The notes under the pieces are model-generated. The model saw nothing but the letters and a program-made list of their open reading frames with translations, ran no database searches and was not told the origin of the DNA. Position numbers and translations under genes: made by a program. 64,000 bases of DNA from Allodiplogaster sudhausi (taxonomy: Eukaryota > Nematoda > Chromadorea > Rhabditida > Diplogasteridae). The stretch spans positions 3,330,001 through 3,394,000 of the forward strand of contig CALZFC010000252.1 of assembly GCA_945643635.1 (NCBI GenBank). The letters are read 5' to 3'. Of the stretch, positions 25,523-40,052 are shown piece after piece. The stretch's first letter is position 1. The number at the start of each line of letters is the position of its first letter.

Positions 25523-27017
25523 TCAGAGATGAGATCTTCCTTCCTTCATCATAGGACCCAGATACTTGGCAAAGCCTGGCAGCACCTGAAACCGATGAAT
25601 TTAGTTGGTGATTTAGAAAAAAGAACGAAATCTCGCCTCGGACTTGTTGAGTTGACTCTGCTTGGCCCACTCCAGCAATGCCGGATACACGTTTCCATCG
25701 CGGCGACCGAGGACGGACCTCAAGAGTCTTCGATTGATACCAAGCAACAATTTATTGACTTTGAATAATAGCAATCCAGATAGTTTTATCTTCAAAGAAT
25801 AGAGATGAGAGTGATCTACCTGAGCATGCGATCGGGCATGTCCCATGCATCGGCCAGTGCCACTGCATTCGGCCGCAGCTCCTCCAGCATCGCGTACATA
25901 CTCTCACGAAGAGAGTCCACTTGGATGTCAGACATGAAGCCACCCTGGAATGGCTTCAATCTTTCTGTCATTCCAATCAATGCACACCTTCATAAACTCG
26001 CCAGCAGCACCGAGAGCCGTGTCATATGCGTAGAGCTTCGCTAGAGTCAACATCACTCGACGGCAGTTGCTGTCCTGGCAGAGACGGAGACGCCGCAGGT
26101 TGTTCTTCACCAGATACAACTTCACGTGTATCTGCATATCATCACAGTTGAAAGCAGAGAGAGAAAAGTGAGAAAGACAGTGAGAGAGAGACAGAGAGGA
26201 AAGAGAGAGAGAGAGAGATAGAGAGAGAGAGAGATGCAGAATCGTACACGGGAAGCGCGGCAGAGATCAATGGAAGCCTTGTTCCAGGCTTCTTTCTTTG
26301 TCATCGACCCTCCGTACTTTATCAGATTGTCAAAGGCGACGAAGATCTGTAAGAAGAAAATGAAAATACATACAGTCCCGCTCAACATTATTGGGTCCGA
26401 TATTAATAATATTAATAATATTAATATAAATAATATGAACTAGAATAGCTCGCTGAATAAGCATTTTCATGTCATTTCCGTTATATGTTAACCTATTTCG
26501 ACCATGGAGAATACGACTGTGAAGACAGCTTTGAAAAAGATTCAGAAATGACTGAGATCTCATAATATTTAACATTAACTACATTTAACACGGGCCTGGT
26601 CGTGATTTTTGCTGACTGCGAACGAAGCTGGCTCCAGCATACAGGCCTACAAACTATAAAAATAAAAATGTTCTATGGAGTGCTTCAATTTTTTTTTGAG
26701 TTTGTTCTTTTGTTTTCTTTGTGTTTCTCATTTTATTAATGTGTAAACGATAAGAAATTAAAAAAATTGATTTTCTCCAAAGAAAAGCAAAAATCTGTTC
26801 TCGGCCGAGCATCGAACCTGAGACCTTAGGATTCCCAGTCAAACGCTTCCGCAATACACTACAGACGACCGTGGGTGGGATGATGATCCTTTTCCTTTGA
26901 CAGCGTGGACTGCTTCCCCACTGCCTCACCATTACAAGGCTGATGTTGAGGCTTATGATTAGGAATATCGTTATACCAACGATTTCTTCTCAGTTTGCAG
27001 CACCTGCACCTTCCTTC

Positions 27018-27059
<42 letters not shown>

Positions 27060-28022
27060 ACTCCACCAGTCTCGCTTTCTCTTTCCCTTTCAACACAATT
27101 TCAATTCATAAACGGTATTGCATATGAATGAAAACACTAGCGGTAAGAATTCACTTGAGAGAGAGAGAGTGAAAAAGATAGAAGAGAAAGAAGAGAAAGA
27201 GAAAGAGAAATAGAGACAGGTGGAGGGAGAAACAGAGCGAGAGAGAGAGTGAGAGAGACAGAGAGCGAAAAAGATAGAAGAGAGAGAAGAGAAAGAGAAA
27301 GAGAAATAGAGACAGGTGGAGGGAGAAACAGAGCGAGAGAGAGAGTGAGAGAGACAGAGAGCGAAAAAGATAGAAGAGAAAGAAGAGAAAGAGAAAGAGA
27401 AATAGGGACAGGTGGAGGGAGAAACAGAGCGAGAGAGAGATGCGAAGGAAGGTGCAGGTGCTGCAAGCTGATGGTGAGAAGAAATCGTTTGTATAACGAT
27501 ATTATCAAGCCTCAACATCAGCCTTGTAATGGTGAGGCAGTCTGGAAGCAGTCCACGCTGTCAAAGGAAAAGGATCATCCTTCTACCCATGGTCGTCGGT
27601 AGTGTATTGCGTAAGCGTTTGACCGGGAACCCTAAGGTACCAGGTTCGATGCCCGGCCGAGAACAGAATTTTGCCCCTCTCTGGAAAAAATCAGTTTTTC
27701 ATTTTCTTATCGTTTACACATTAATAAAATGAGAAACAAAAACAAAACAAAATTGTTTCTCCCTCCACCTGTCTCTATTTCTCTTTCTCTTTCTCTTCTC
27801 TCTCTTCTATCTTTTTCGCTCTCTGTCTCTCTCACTCTCTCTTGCTCTGTTTCTCCCTCCACCTGTCTCTATTTCTCTTTCTCTTTCTCTTCTTTCTCTT
27901 CTATCTTTTTCACTCTCTCTCTCTCAAGTGAATTCTTACCGCTAGTGTTTTCATTCATATGCAATACCGTTTATGAATTGAAATTGTGTTGAAAGGGAAA
28001 GAGAAAGCGAGACTGGTGGAGT

Positions 28023-28068
<46 letters not shown>

Positions 28069-28720
28069 GAAGGAAGGTGCAGGTGCTGCAAACTGAGAAG
28101 AAATCGTTGGTATAACGATATTCCTAACCATAAGCCTCAACATCAGCCTTGTAATGGTGAGGCAGTGGGGAAGCAGTCCACGCTGTCAAAGGAAAAGGAT
28201 CATCATCCCACCCATGGTCGTCCGTAGTGTATTGCGGAAGCGTTTGACTGGGAATCCTAAGGTCTCAGGTTCGATGCTCGGCCGAGAACAGATTTTTGCT
28301 TTTCTTTGGAGAAAATCAATTTTTTAATTTCTTATCGTTTACACATTAATAAAATGAGAAACACAAAGAAAACAAAAGAACAAACTCAAAAAAAATTGAA
28401 GCACTCCATAGAACATTTTTATTTTTATAGTTTGTAGGCCTGTATGCTGGAGCCAGCTTCGTTCGCAGTCAGCAAAAATCACGAAAAGGCCCGTGTTAAA
28501 TGTAGTAAATGTTAAATATTATGAGATCTCAGTCATTTCTGAATCTTTTTCAAAGCTGTCTTCACAGTCGTATTCTCCATGGTCGAAATAGGTTAACATA
28601 TAACGGAAATGACATGAAAATGCTTATTCAGCGAGCTATTCCAGTTCATATTATTTATATTAATATTATTAATATTATTAATATTATTAATGTCGGACCC
28701 AATAATGTTGAGCGGGACTG

Positions 28721-28751
<31 letters not shown>

Positions 28752-29264
28752 GTAGACATATGTAGACTCATAAAATTGTTTTAAAACAAAATTTTATGGT
28801 AAATAAAATGGTTGTGGAATGCTGACAAGTCTCCTGGCAGCATGCTCATAGTCATGGACGATGTCTTCCTCACTGGTGTTCCTCCAGTCTCCCATCCTTG
28901 CCTTCCCTCCATCTCTTTTCGAGATGTACTCCGCGATCTCGGCCAGCTTCGCTTTCCCTCCACGCACTGCTTTCGCTGCTTTCATCAAGAATCTCCAACT
29001 TAGCCTATGACCTTTCGTTGCTGGCTTTGGCTGTAAGTCTAACCGTGCCACCTGGAGGAGCATGACTATGTTCTCTCCCTCGTACGTGCATCCTCCCACG
29101 GCGTAAGTGTAGATCTCAGGGAAGGCAGAGGCCTGCGAGTACCCATGGCCACCGCATGCCAGACGCAGCTGTTCGATCCCTTGGGCAGTCTCCCACGATA
29201 CTACTGACTGCAAGGAAGGGATGAGAGAGAGAGAGGGGAGAGAGATAGAGAGAGCGAGAGGGAG

Positions 29265-29311
<47 letters not shown>

Positions 29312-30965
29312 GAGAGAGACGAGAGAGGGAGAGAGAGACATAGAGAAGAAGAGACAGAGAGAGAGAGAGAGAGACAGAGATGTAGATAGAGAAGAGAACT
29401 GGAAATAAATTTCATTAGAAGCAAAAGAAAAGATAAGCATGAAGAATGAAGCAAACCTTGAGACCCGAGGTAAGAGCGTGTAGCTCTGGGAGGAGTTCGG
29501 TGTTGCCCGTCGTGAGTTGCTCGGTCACCTGCACAACCATTATCTTCCACGGTGCCTTCATGGCTGGCCAGACTAACCACCAGATAGAGATCCTTGATTT
29601 CGTAGGCCGCGAAGAGGAAGGCGAAGCTGCGTGCGAGTTGAGGGAATAGTCTTAGCTGCTGAGTACGGTAGTCCATGACTTGCACTTCTCCCTGCCTGCA
29701 ATCAGACCCATTAATTATTCTAAATACCTTATATTTGAATATATTATATTTTAAATTTTTGAATGCAAAAAGTTTACCCTTCGTTGATCTCGCCTTGTCT
29801 CCGGATGGCAGAGTAGCGGACGGCAATGACTGAGGCCTGGCCTAGCATTGTCGCTTGATCCTGCAAGTGTGCATTCTCTCTCCAATAAGCTCACCCAATC
29901 TCTCTCTCCTTCCTCTTCTCTCTCTCTTCTCTCTTCTCTCTCTCTCTCTCCTTTCTCTTCTCTCTCTCTTCTCTCTTTTTCTCTTCTCTCTCTCTCCTTT
30001 CTCTTCTCTCTCTCTTCTCTCTTTTTCTCTTCTCTCTCTCTCTCTCTCTCTCTCTTCCCACCTTGATCATGATGGATCTGACAAAGACCATGGTGCCGAA
30101 GCCCAATTTCGAATGCAGCGGTTGAATATATTCCCCGTTCGGAAGCACCTAAATTGAGTGCATTCCATTTATTACAGATCAATAAAATATGAAACAATTT
30201 ACTGGCAAATTGCCAGGGGGTCAAAAAGCTAACCTTAGAGAATCGCATGAACATGTTGCGACGAGGAATGCGGTAGTTGTTGAAGATGAGGAATCCGTTG
30301 TCCGAGCTGTTGATTCCTAACTTCGGCCCGATGTCTCCGACCGTCACTCCCGGCAGAGGCATGTGGGTCTGCTCGTCACTGACACACACATTTATTTATT
30401 TCTTGCTCATGCCTTCTCTCATTCTGTCATTTCGCTCTCTCACCCTCTCTCAATTTTTTTCTCTTTCTCTCCTTTTTACTCTCTCTCTCTCCCTCTCTCG
30501 CTCTCTTTTTCTCTCATTCTCTCATTTCGCTCTCTCACTCTCTCTTTCTTTTTTTCTCTTTCTCTCCTTTTTACTTTCTCTCTCTCTCTCTCTCACTCAT
30601 CATGTACCGTAGTTGGACGAAGAATGGATGCGGCCCCTTGCACTCTCCGTTGGTGTACAACTGAGCCATGACAACGGCATGGTTGCAACTCTTGCCTAGA
30701 CCTCCTGGCCACCTAAATTGACAGGAGAGGAAATGCAAAGAAAATATCTGATTGAAATTTGTAAGGAAATAAAGTTTGAAAGAGAGATAAAGGGAAATGA
30801 TTTAATGAGAAAATGATAATGAAGAGCGAACCACTTGGCCCCGGTGAGCGTTGGAGTGTGCAAGACGAACTCCTCCGTCTTCGGGTCGTACGTCGCGATT
30901 GTTTCCAACTTGCCAAGGTTAGATCCTACAGGGTTATAAGAATATCCATTGAGAAATAAATCAAC

Positions 30966-31015
<50 letters not shown>

Positions 31016-32024
31016 CGAGAGAGAGAAATGCAGACCATGTCCGAGTTCAGTCTGAGCGAAGGTGCCCAGGATGGCTCTGGCCACGGTTGGCCCCATCCAC
31101 TGGTCCATTTGTTCATCGTCACACTGCCCCTGGATGGTCGGCAGGAACATCGCGTAGTGAAGAGACATCGAGTGCAGGGAACGGCCAATGATTAAGCTGC
31201 AAATACAGCAACGTCTCAAGTTATGTACGTAATCCCTTGGAATGTCTGCTTTCGTGTCACAATCTATTTTGTGGTTGACCTTCGTGCCTGCAGAAAAAAA
31301 ACATGTTTTCACCTCTGATAGTACATCCCTTCGCCGAAGAAGTCAGAACCATCAATGGCATCGGCGTGGTCCGTCATTGCGACTGCCTGAAGGAGCAGAC
31401 AATGCAAGGGAAGGTGAGAGAAGCAGGAAAGAGAGAAAGAGAGAGAGAGAGAGAGAGAGGGAGAAGGAGAGAAACAAAGAAATATAAAGAGAGAGAGAGA
31501 GAGTGAAATCGAGAAGGCAGCAAGGTGGTTAGTAGTGTTGTCAACGTCACAGATAACACTGCATGTAGTGAACGTGTTCTACATACCTTTCTCGCTCCCC
31601 TGTCCACAAGATCGGCGCGATCCAGAAATTCTGGCGGAATTGGATCGTTGAATTCGGGCTTCGATTCAACAAAAGCCAGAATCTCTTGTCGGCGCTGTAT
31701 TTAATAATAAGAGTAGTTTTCATTCTCTTCATATCATTTTACCTCGGCATAAAAGGACATATTGATATATCGCATAATTACATAGAGTTACTATAACATC
31801 ATTATTTTAACCACGCATAATATCCAGAGCACTGTTTCCATTTTCGGATGCACTAGTCAGTACTTGCACAGGGAGAAAGAATTGAAGCAATGGAAATGGC
31901 ATGCCTTGAGGACATCTTCGGTCTCGTGCACGAAACACTTCATCTTGTGCAGCGAGAAAGTGGCTGTCTTCCTCTCCTTCGTAATATCCAGATTGTCTCC
32001 CGGCTGGATTAGGTTGTCGAACAT
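25523..32024 (-). CDS. acox: Peroxisomal acyl-CoA oxidase (spliced)
   Basis: FAD-dependent first enzyme of peroxisomal beta-oxidation: acyl-CoA + O2 to trans-2-enoyl-CoA + H2O2; in nematodes it also shortens ascaroside chains. The start [20 protein letters not shown] is the typical N-terminus. In order follow [78 protein letters not shown] with [19 protein letters not shown], the FAD/active-site stretch [19 protein letters not shown] with [14 protein letters not shown] (catalytic Glu), and [17 protein letters not shown]. It ends [20 protein letters not shown], then GRSHL: SHL is a PTS1-type peroxisome signal. The intron 26350-28826 holds a 2348-base inverted-repeat element; without it the intron would be about 130 bases. 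Phase across it is 0/0, so the gene looks intact. An upstream non-coding or coding exon is possible. Confidence 0.95.
26800..26880 (-). repeat. tRNA-like (SINE-type) segment, copy 1
   Basis: Reads on the minus strand GTAGTGTATTGCGGAAGCG (A-box-like), then GACTGGGAATC (anticodon-arm-like) and GGTTCGATGC (B box, Pol III type). The T stem is imperfect, so this is a decayed tRNA-derived sequence, not a functional tRNA. Confidence 0.6.
27140..27440. repeat. GA-rich minisatellite, about 100-base unit
   Basis: Two and a half head-to-tail copies of a unit containing agacaggtggagggagaaac. Inverted, CT-rich copies of the same unit lie at 27756-27920, across the centre of the family B element. Confidence 0.8.
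27591..27662 (+). repeat. tRNA-like (SINE-type) segment, copy 2
   Basis: Same arrangement as the outer copies but with a better T arm: CCAGG, loop TTCGATG, CCCGG, one mismatch. The B box is GGTTCGATGCC and the A-box-like part is TAGTGTATTGCGT. It lies near the centre of the palindromic element, so it is not simply a mirror of either arm. Confidence 0.6.
28216..28288 (+). repeat. tRNA-like (SINE-type) segment, copy 3
   Basis: Mirror of copy 1 in the right arm, with the same A-box-like and B-box sequences. The near-identity of the two arms suggests the tRNA-like part was copied with the palindrome. Confidence 0.6.
29240..29385. repeat. GA microsatellite in acyl-CoA oxidase intron
   Basis: Long GA-dominated run between the exons at 29213 and 29456. 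Confidence 0.85.
29890..30058. repeat. CT microsatellite in acyl-CoA oxidase intron
   Basis: CT/TTCT-rich array of about 170 bases with near-repeats of ctctctcttctctctttttc. Here the sense strand of the gene is purine-rich, opposite to the GA runs in neighbouring introns. Confidence 0.85.
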
Positions 32025-32699
32025 TTTTACAGCGTAGGGTTCTGCAAATTTTGTCGAAACCATATTTATGTATACCAACAAATATCAGTAACATCTACAT
32101 AAAACGGCATGTGTACAAGTCCCAAAAGTTAAGATAAAAGACCAAGCGACTACAGCCGAGTGTGGAGTTGTTTTGTAGTGAAGGAAGAGTGAGCACTCCC
32201 TGGTAGGAAAGGCGGGAAGGAAGAGAGATGATAAGAATGGACCGAGTAGAGTAGAATACGCAGGGTTAACCCTCCAGGGACATCTTCAGAACACCAATCA
32301 CACCCTCCAAGGCGCTCCCATCGAATGATTGGAGAGGAAGAGAGCATAGAGAGAGAGATAGAGAGAGAAGATGAGAGAATGGGATGGAAAGAGAGAGTCA
32401 CCGAGAGCGATCGAGAGCATGCAAGGAAGCACGAGAGTACAAGAGAATACGAAAGCCAAGGCTGATTGAATGGCTGCTCCTCTTACACCTTTCGAGTGTC
32501 TCAAACCGGCTCTGGAACTGCTGCCTCATCCCGTACTTTCTTCCCACTTGCGGTATAACACAGTTCGCATAGTGTTTACCAGTGTCTTCATCATATATCC
32601 TCTACTGTGAAACAACAATAACAAGTAACAGATTGAAAACAGGTTAACAATTAGAGTGAGAGAAAGAGAGAGAGTGAAAGAAAGAGAGAGAGAGAGAGT

Positions 32700-32757
<58 letters not shown>

Positions 32758-33077
32758 GGGTTAGGTACAAGGCACTTGATGTATTGGGAGGAAGAGTTCT
32801 CATCAGAGCTCATTTGACTATCGATGGGAGCACAGCGTAGTCTACATCGGAGGGTGGCTCCACTACGCGGAATACGAACAACGTGACTGGAGCAATGACG
32901 GGATGGGCAGACGAAGTACAACTGATCAGTACGAGGAGTAGAAATGACCTCACTCTAACAGGCCAGGAATGGCTTAGATCACAAGGAAATACTTCTAAAG
33001 CAAGTTCATGGAGTACAGTTTAGTAGTCCGTGTCTTTCCCATTTCAAGGATGCAAACTACGATGCTGGGCCAAAGAA
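32025..33077. other. Intergenic spacer with GA microsatellite
   Basis: About 1 kb between mTERF3 and acyl-CoA oxidase. It contains a long GA run (32648-32755) and a shorter one near 32340-32400. The open frames here are low in complexity and I support no gene. Confidence 0.5.
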
Positions 33078-35712
33078 TCATCGACTTCGCTGGAAGATAT
33101 CGTAGCTGGCAGCAGTGACCCTCGCGACTCGCTCAGCGAAGTCAGCATCCGAGGGAACGAGGAGATCGGACAGACAGATCCGGGGCTGCGGGCACTGCTT
33201 CATCTGCAATCCACAGACATTTCTTACAGAATATCTGCAATGATCATAAAGACGAAACTGAACAAGTATTCAACCCCGTTAGACTTCTTCTTTGCACCAA
33301 GCACTCTCATCATTGTTGCGTATTGTTGTTGGCTATCAGTATTACGGTGCAGAACTCATTGATAGGCCTTGCTCAGTCACTTGAGTTCTCGGTCTATTTA
33401 AGAAATTCCGAAGGTTCGGCTATTCATTTCTTATGTAGATATCAATTAGCAATTGGTATATAAAAAGACTACCAGATTAGCCAAGATATTGTGAAAGTGA
33501 CTTGATGCAAGAAACCTGCTGGCCAGCGGTGGCGGATTCATCTTGAGGAGAAGACGAAGAAGGGTTGGGTGGATCCTCCCTCACTGCCGACTCCTTGGCC
33601 GCTTCCGATGCTGTCATGTAGTTCGATTTGTTTATTCGCCGGAGGAATTCATGGCGAGTCCTGCAAGAACTTTCCACTTTCATGAACTCTTTTTGTTCTC
33701 GCTTCTTTCCTATTTCCATCCCATTCTCGTTTCATGTACTGAGACCAAAATATTAAGAATAACCTGAGAGAAGAGAGCGCGACTCGCAGAAGAAGAGTGT
33801 GCTCAACGAGGGCAGGCAGCTGCAGGGACATCACCCTTGTTGCGTACACGAAGTTGGCCACCACTGCACGAGGATCTTCAAGTGGAAGGATGGAAAGGGG
33901 CTAGGATACAATGGACAAACCCATCATGAAGAGACGGGGATCAACCAAGAGCATCTTCTTCACTTGCTTGGGAGTGAACCCTAACTCGCAGGTCAGCACA
34001 TCGAAGAGTCGCTGGAAACAGGCGCGAGTAAGGATAGTGAGTGAGAGAGAGACAGAGAGTCAGAGAGAGAGGGAGAGAGGGCGGGAGGGAGAGAGAGAGA
34101 GTGAGAGAGAGAGAGAGACGAATCAGGGAGTGCAAAAGAGCATTTTATACGATTTAAGAGTAGCACTTCGAAAATTCGACCTTTAGTGGAGCCATTCCGA
34201 AGCTGATAACTCTCGGCTCCTTAGCCAGTAGAATCCGGAGTTCATGCTCACTTAGTGAGAAGTGACCACGGATCCACTCGAATCTACTCTCCGTTGTCTT
34301 GACATCAATATTCAACCAGTACCTGCATGCGTACCGAGTACACCATTTTTTCAAAACATCTAGCAAGAGCCTTCACAAAGGAGATGTATGCAACTCACCT
34401 GAACTCCGTGATAAGTTTTACAATTTGCCTTTTACTGAACTTATGTAACGTCAGGAAGTTCACTCGAGCCTGAAAGAAGAAATAGCGCCACGTTACCTTG
34501 CAAAGCATCCCTTGGGGAAATGTGGAAAGAAAATTACAAACGATGTGGCAAGGAAACAAGCCTTCATATCATCGAGATCTTGCAGGAGGAAGAATGGATT
34601 CCTCGTGATGAATTCACCGAGGGCAGCCGGCTCAACTCCAATAGAGACGAGCCAGCGAAGCTTGTCACTGGCTTCCTTAGGATTCAGCCTCAGCAGATGG
34701 CGAGGCACTGCTGGGTTCTTCGTCTCTATCTAATCATCAAAAATAAACATTTTCATCATTCATAAGAAGGGCAAGAACCTCAAGGAGGTCTACGCCGAGC
34801 TCGACGAGTTTCTGTAGAAGAGGAACGTGGTTAACGTAGGGAGCGAAGCTGCGAGAGCGGGTCGGAGGAAGAGTGGAGGTGTCGAGGGGGTGAGGGTTCG
34901 TTCTGAAAGGAAGAGTGGAGGTGTCGAGGGGGTGAGGGTTCGTTCTGAATCAAGTACTCTCTTCAGAAAAATCGACAGTTCACAATTCTATTAAAGAATA
35001 TGTTTCTCCCGCGAATTCTGGAGCGGAACAAGGTACGAAGAACATGCAGGCTGAGAAGAAATTGTCTCAATGAAAACAAAACCCAGCAACAATAATTCCG
35101 GAGAGTCTACAAGCTCCATCGCTAAGAATGCCATACTCCAGTTATACAAAAGCACTCAAAACCACCCGGTTTTCGTCATGTTTTAATTTGAAAGATGCTC
35201 TACCCTTTTGTAGATGGAGCGCTCCGAATATCTCTTATGTTAGAAGGTATTTAAACACCGATGTCAAACCTTGACGGCGGCAAGGACAAATCAGAATTGT
35301 CCAATTCTCCCTCATCGTACACAATTTTCCGGAACCGAGATATTCCATCAGTATCCACGGCCTGAATCAATTAAGATTACGAAAAATAAGCTTTATAATA
35401 TTTTGTATACAAATACGAAAGACTGGTAAGAAAGGAGACCTTCAACGCAGTTTCGCTGTCCTCTTCGAAGTACTCCTCACGAAGGGCAGCATAAAGTTCC
35501 CTGGAGAGTTCTGGTGGAATGGGCGGTTGACGCTTCTTCCTCACAACTGCCGTCTTTGTCTTTCGACTGAAGTTGGCCAGCCCAGAAGGCGAAGAAGTGG
35601 AAGGAGAGTTGTCATCGGGAGAGGGGGCAGAGATGGCAGGGAGAGGGGCGGCCGAGAGGGTTCCCTCTCTTCTCGTCGTAGAGAGAGCTACTCGACAAGC
35701 CAGACGAAGCAT
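33078..35712 (-). CDS. MTERF3: Mitochondrial transcription termination factor family, mTERF3-like (spliced)
   Basis: mTERF proteins are mitochondrial helical-repeat nucleic-acid binding proteins; mTERF3 affects mitochondrial transcription and ribosome assembly. The start MLRLACRVALSTTRREGTLS is Arg/Ser/Ala-rich without acids, as for a transit peptide. Family segments follow: SFAPYVNHVPLLQKLVELG, HLLRLNPKEASDKLRWLVSI with ITRNPFFLLQDLDDMK, ARVNFLTLHKFSKRQIVKLI, FSLSEHELRILLAKEPRVIS, LGFTPKQVKKMLLVDPRLFM, and TRHEFLRRINKSNYMT. The C-terminus, ICLSDLLVPSDADFAERVAR to DIFQRSR, aligns with the mTERF3 end. It lies 355 bases downstream of the TOM22 stop on the same strand. One exon starts at a duplicated 3' splice site (see the repeat at 34867). 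Confidence 0.9.
34867..34950. repeat. 42-base tandem duplication covering a 3' splice site
   Basis: Two head-to-tail copies of a 42-base unit containing gtggaggtgtcgagggggtg. On the minus strand each copy begins TTCAG then AACGAACCC, so both carry an acceptor at the same point. Use of the upstream one would add 14 codons with no stop. Confidence 0.9.
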
Positions 35713-36066
35713 CCACTTTAACAGTATATAACTTACGCTAGTGGCCAGTTCGATATCATTTTTCTAATCTTCACTAATATTTCTCTTCATTCAAAGTATC
35801 TCATAACCGCACATTCGGAGTGGTAGAACCTGAACCGCCGGCTTCAATTTCAAATCTTTACTAGTTGTTTACAAAACTTCTCCACAACTGAAGAGAATAA
35901 CAATAACAACAAAGATCTTCTTGCGAACTAGCTTATTTTGACTAACAATCAAAAAGGAATCAAAGCTCCTTTTCTATATGAATTAGCCGTCGTAACTGAC
36001 TAAAGACTGGTAAACTGAAAGGTGGAAACGAAAAGAAAGATGAATGAGCATGAGATAAGGAATGCC

Positions 36067-36894
36067 TCAGGGCCGAGCTGCGAGTCCCTGCTTCTGAGCT
36101 GCGGCCTGCGCTGCCGCGGAAGGCCCGAGCAGCATCTGGCGCTGCTGGGCTACCTGGCAATCACGGTTCAGACTAGTCATGCACTAGGGAGCATTCCACG
36201 GAATACTGTAAGAGATGCAGATAGAGATGCAGTTGTCAAAAGGAACTGGAAATGGCAGCTCACTTGAGTCTTCTCCACATCACTACGCTCCTTCTCGATA
36301 ATGTACGGCAGGAACATTATCATGGATGTGGTCGCCGCGATCCACAGAGCGGAGCGGCCGAAGGACAGCTGAAGAAGGAACCATTCACTGTGAGTTGCGA
36401 CATGCAATGGACTCTCATCAAGAACAGTTTCAATGATTTCCTATCCTTTCACGAGTTTCGCCCGTTGTTTCAAAAACTAGTAGGCGCTCTACAACAAAAC
36501 CAATGGTAAGAAAGCGTTCCTCGTGGTTCCAAAATCAACACGATAAAATTTCCCACTCACTAGTAGTAAGAATACAATTTAAATTACATTCAGATTTGAA
36601 TTCGTTTCAGAATAGAATTTGTTTGATCTTTAAACCATTATTCCCACCAAATGTCAAGGGAAAGGAAATGTTTCGTTCCAGAGAGAAGCAGTAGAAATGA
36701 AAGCACCCATCACTAGAACTGTCCAAATGAGAACGCACGCCATTGGAGATGGTCCATCTGACAGCGTGGATGGAAGAAGAGAAGAGGGTCTTCAGGGAGT
36801 CGGGGACTGCCTCTCCGAGTCCCTCGAGTCTTTCCAGGAGAGTCTCTTCCAGCTCCTCATCTGGCACTTCATCCCAGTCATCTGCTCGCGCCAT
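36067..36894 (-). CDS. TOM22: Mitochondrial import receptor subunit TOM22 homologue (spliced)
   Basis: Central receptor of the outer-membrane TOM complex. Three exons give about 113 residues. The acidic cytosolic N-terminus MARADDWDEVPDEELEETLL contains the DEELEETLxERL motif of animal TOM22, then GLGEAVPDSLKTLFSSS. Exon 2 carries LSFGRSALWIAATTSMIMF, the single TM segment, with PYIIEKERSDVEKTQ. Exon 3 gives QQRQMLLGPSAAAQAAAQ and the tail KQGLAARP. Length and order match the family. A CAG lies 6 bases upstream of the ATG at the end of AAAGTACTCAG, a plausible trans-splice acceptor. It is 306 bases downstream of RUVBL1 on the same strand. Confidence 0.9.
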
Positions 36895-36899
36895 TTCTC

Positions 36900-36910
36900 C
36901 TGAGTACTTT
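36900..36910 (-). promoter_or_regulatory. Possible trans-splice acceptor before TOM22
   Basis: AAAGTACTCAG ends 6 bases before the TOM22 start codon, with no room for a normal 5' UTR. This is inferred from position only. Confidence 0.35.
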
Positions 36911-37046
36911 TCAAACGGAACAATTATATATAAACACTCAATAGATGTATATGGAAAAATTGCGCCAAGTAAGCACTGGAGATATCAAGCTACCGTAAAC
37001 AACGGCACAATTAAATTCAGGGAAAAGCAAATTGGATCATAAGGCC

Positions 37047-37052
37047 TTTATT
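37047..37052 (-). terminator. Poly(A) signal of RUVBL1
   Basis: AATAAA on the minus strand, about 150 bases after the RUVBL1 stop and 150 bases before the TOM22 start. Confidence 0.55.
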
Positions 37053-37199
37053 CATAAAAAGAACAAGATGAAGTAACAAGGACCAACAGAACAGTTGGAA
37101 TAATGAACTCAACGGGCATTGAATACAAGTCAAAGTATGAGTATCGACTGATGATACAATGATAAATGGAGAGATCATATTGGGATGAAATCTCAGCGC

Positions 37200-39588
<2,389 letters not shown>

Positions 39589-40052
39589 TGTTAATAACTA
39601 AACAGAATAAGCTAAGCAAAACAAGAAAGAAATAACCCAAAACAACTAGTCTTAAATAATTTTCAAATTTCTGAATTCAGCTGAGACTGCACTGATGCAA
39701 ATATAAAATAGCACATGCAATTAATACTTTATATACACAAAAACAAATTTAGAATTTTCACCGTAGACGCACTTTCATCTTCTTGTTTATATTTTTTGGT
39801 TTTAGACTATGAATTGTGTTTAGCTAATAAAAAATTCATTCACAGGTGCTTAATTCTACGAAATTATCTTTTGTGAACTTAAAAAAAAACAGTTAAATTA
39901 AATAGTTCCTTTGGTGCAACAGAACATAGATCGTAAATTCTGCTTCACCGGAAGAAAATAACTTCTCGGTTTTCTTCGCGAAAGAACAACAGTTTTGAGC
40001 TTCTGTTTGGACAAATCACGTAATGTCCAGGATATTTTTTTTTTGAGACAGA
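39589..40052. promoter_or_regulatory. Divergent intergenic region between RUVBL1 and RRP42
   Basis: AT-rich 464-base spacer that must hold both promoters. Immediately before the RRP42 ATG is a T run and gagacag, a good splice acceptor one base from the start codon, suggesting trans-splicing of RRP42. No TATA motif is obvious for either gene. Confidence 0.5.

Larger units (their letters stand above)
26373..28720. mobile_element. Palindromic TA-flanked element, family B, with nested repeats
   Basis: Ends are perfect inverted repeats starting CAGTCCCGCTCAACATTATT and are flanked by TA. Arms of at least 700 bases match in opposite orientation (26373-27060 against 28030-28720). Each arm carries a tRNA-like segment and a run of ATT trinucleotides near the tip. 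The middle (27130-27960) holds a GA/CT minisatellite and a third tRNA-like copy. No transposase ORF is visible. The terminal CAGTCCCGC is shared with family A. It sits in an acyl-CoA oxidase intron. Confidence 0.88.

Noticed and set aside
27000..27440. CRISPR-like array in the repeated GA block
   Set aside because: The repeats are contiguous minisatellite units without unique spacers, in a eukaryotic genome.
26800..28288. Functional tRNA genes
   Set aside because: The acceptor stem cannot be closed and the anticodon stems have mismatches; they fit tRNA-derived repeats.
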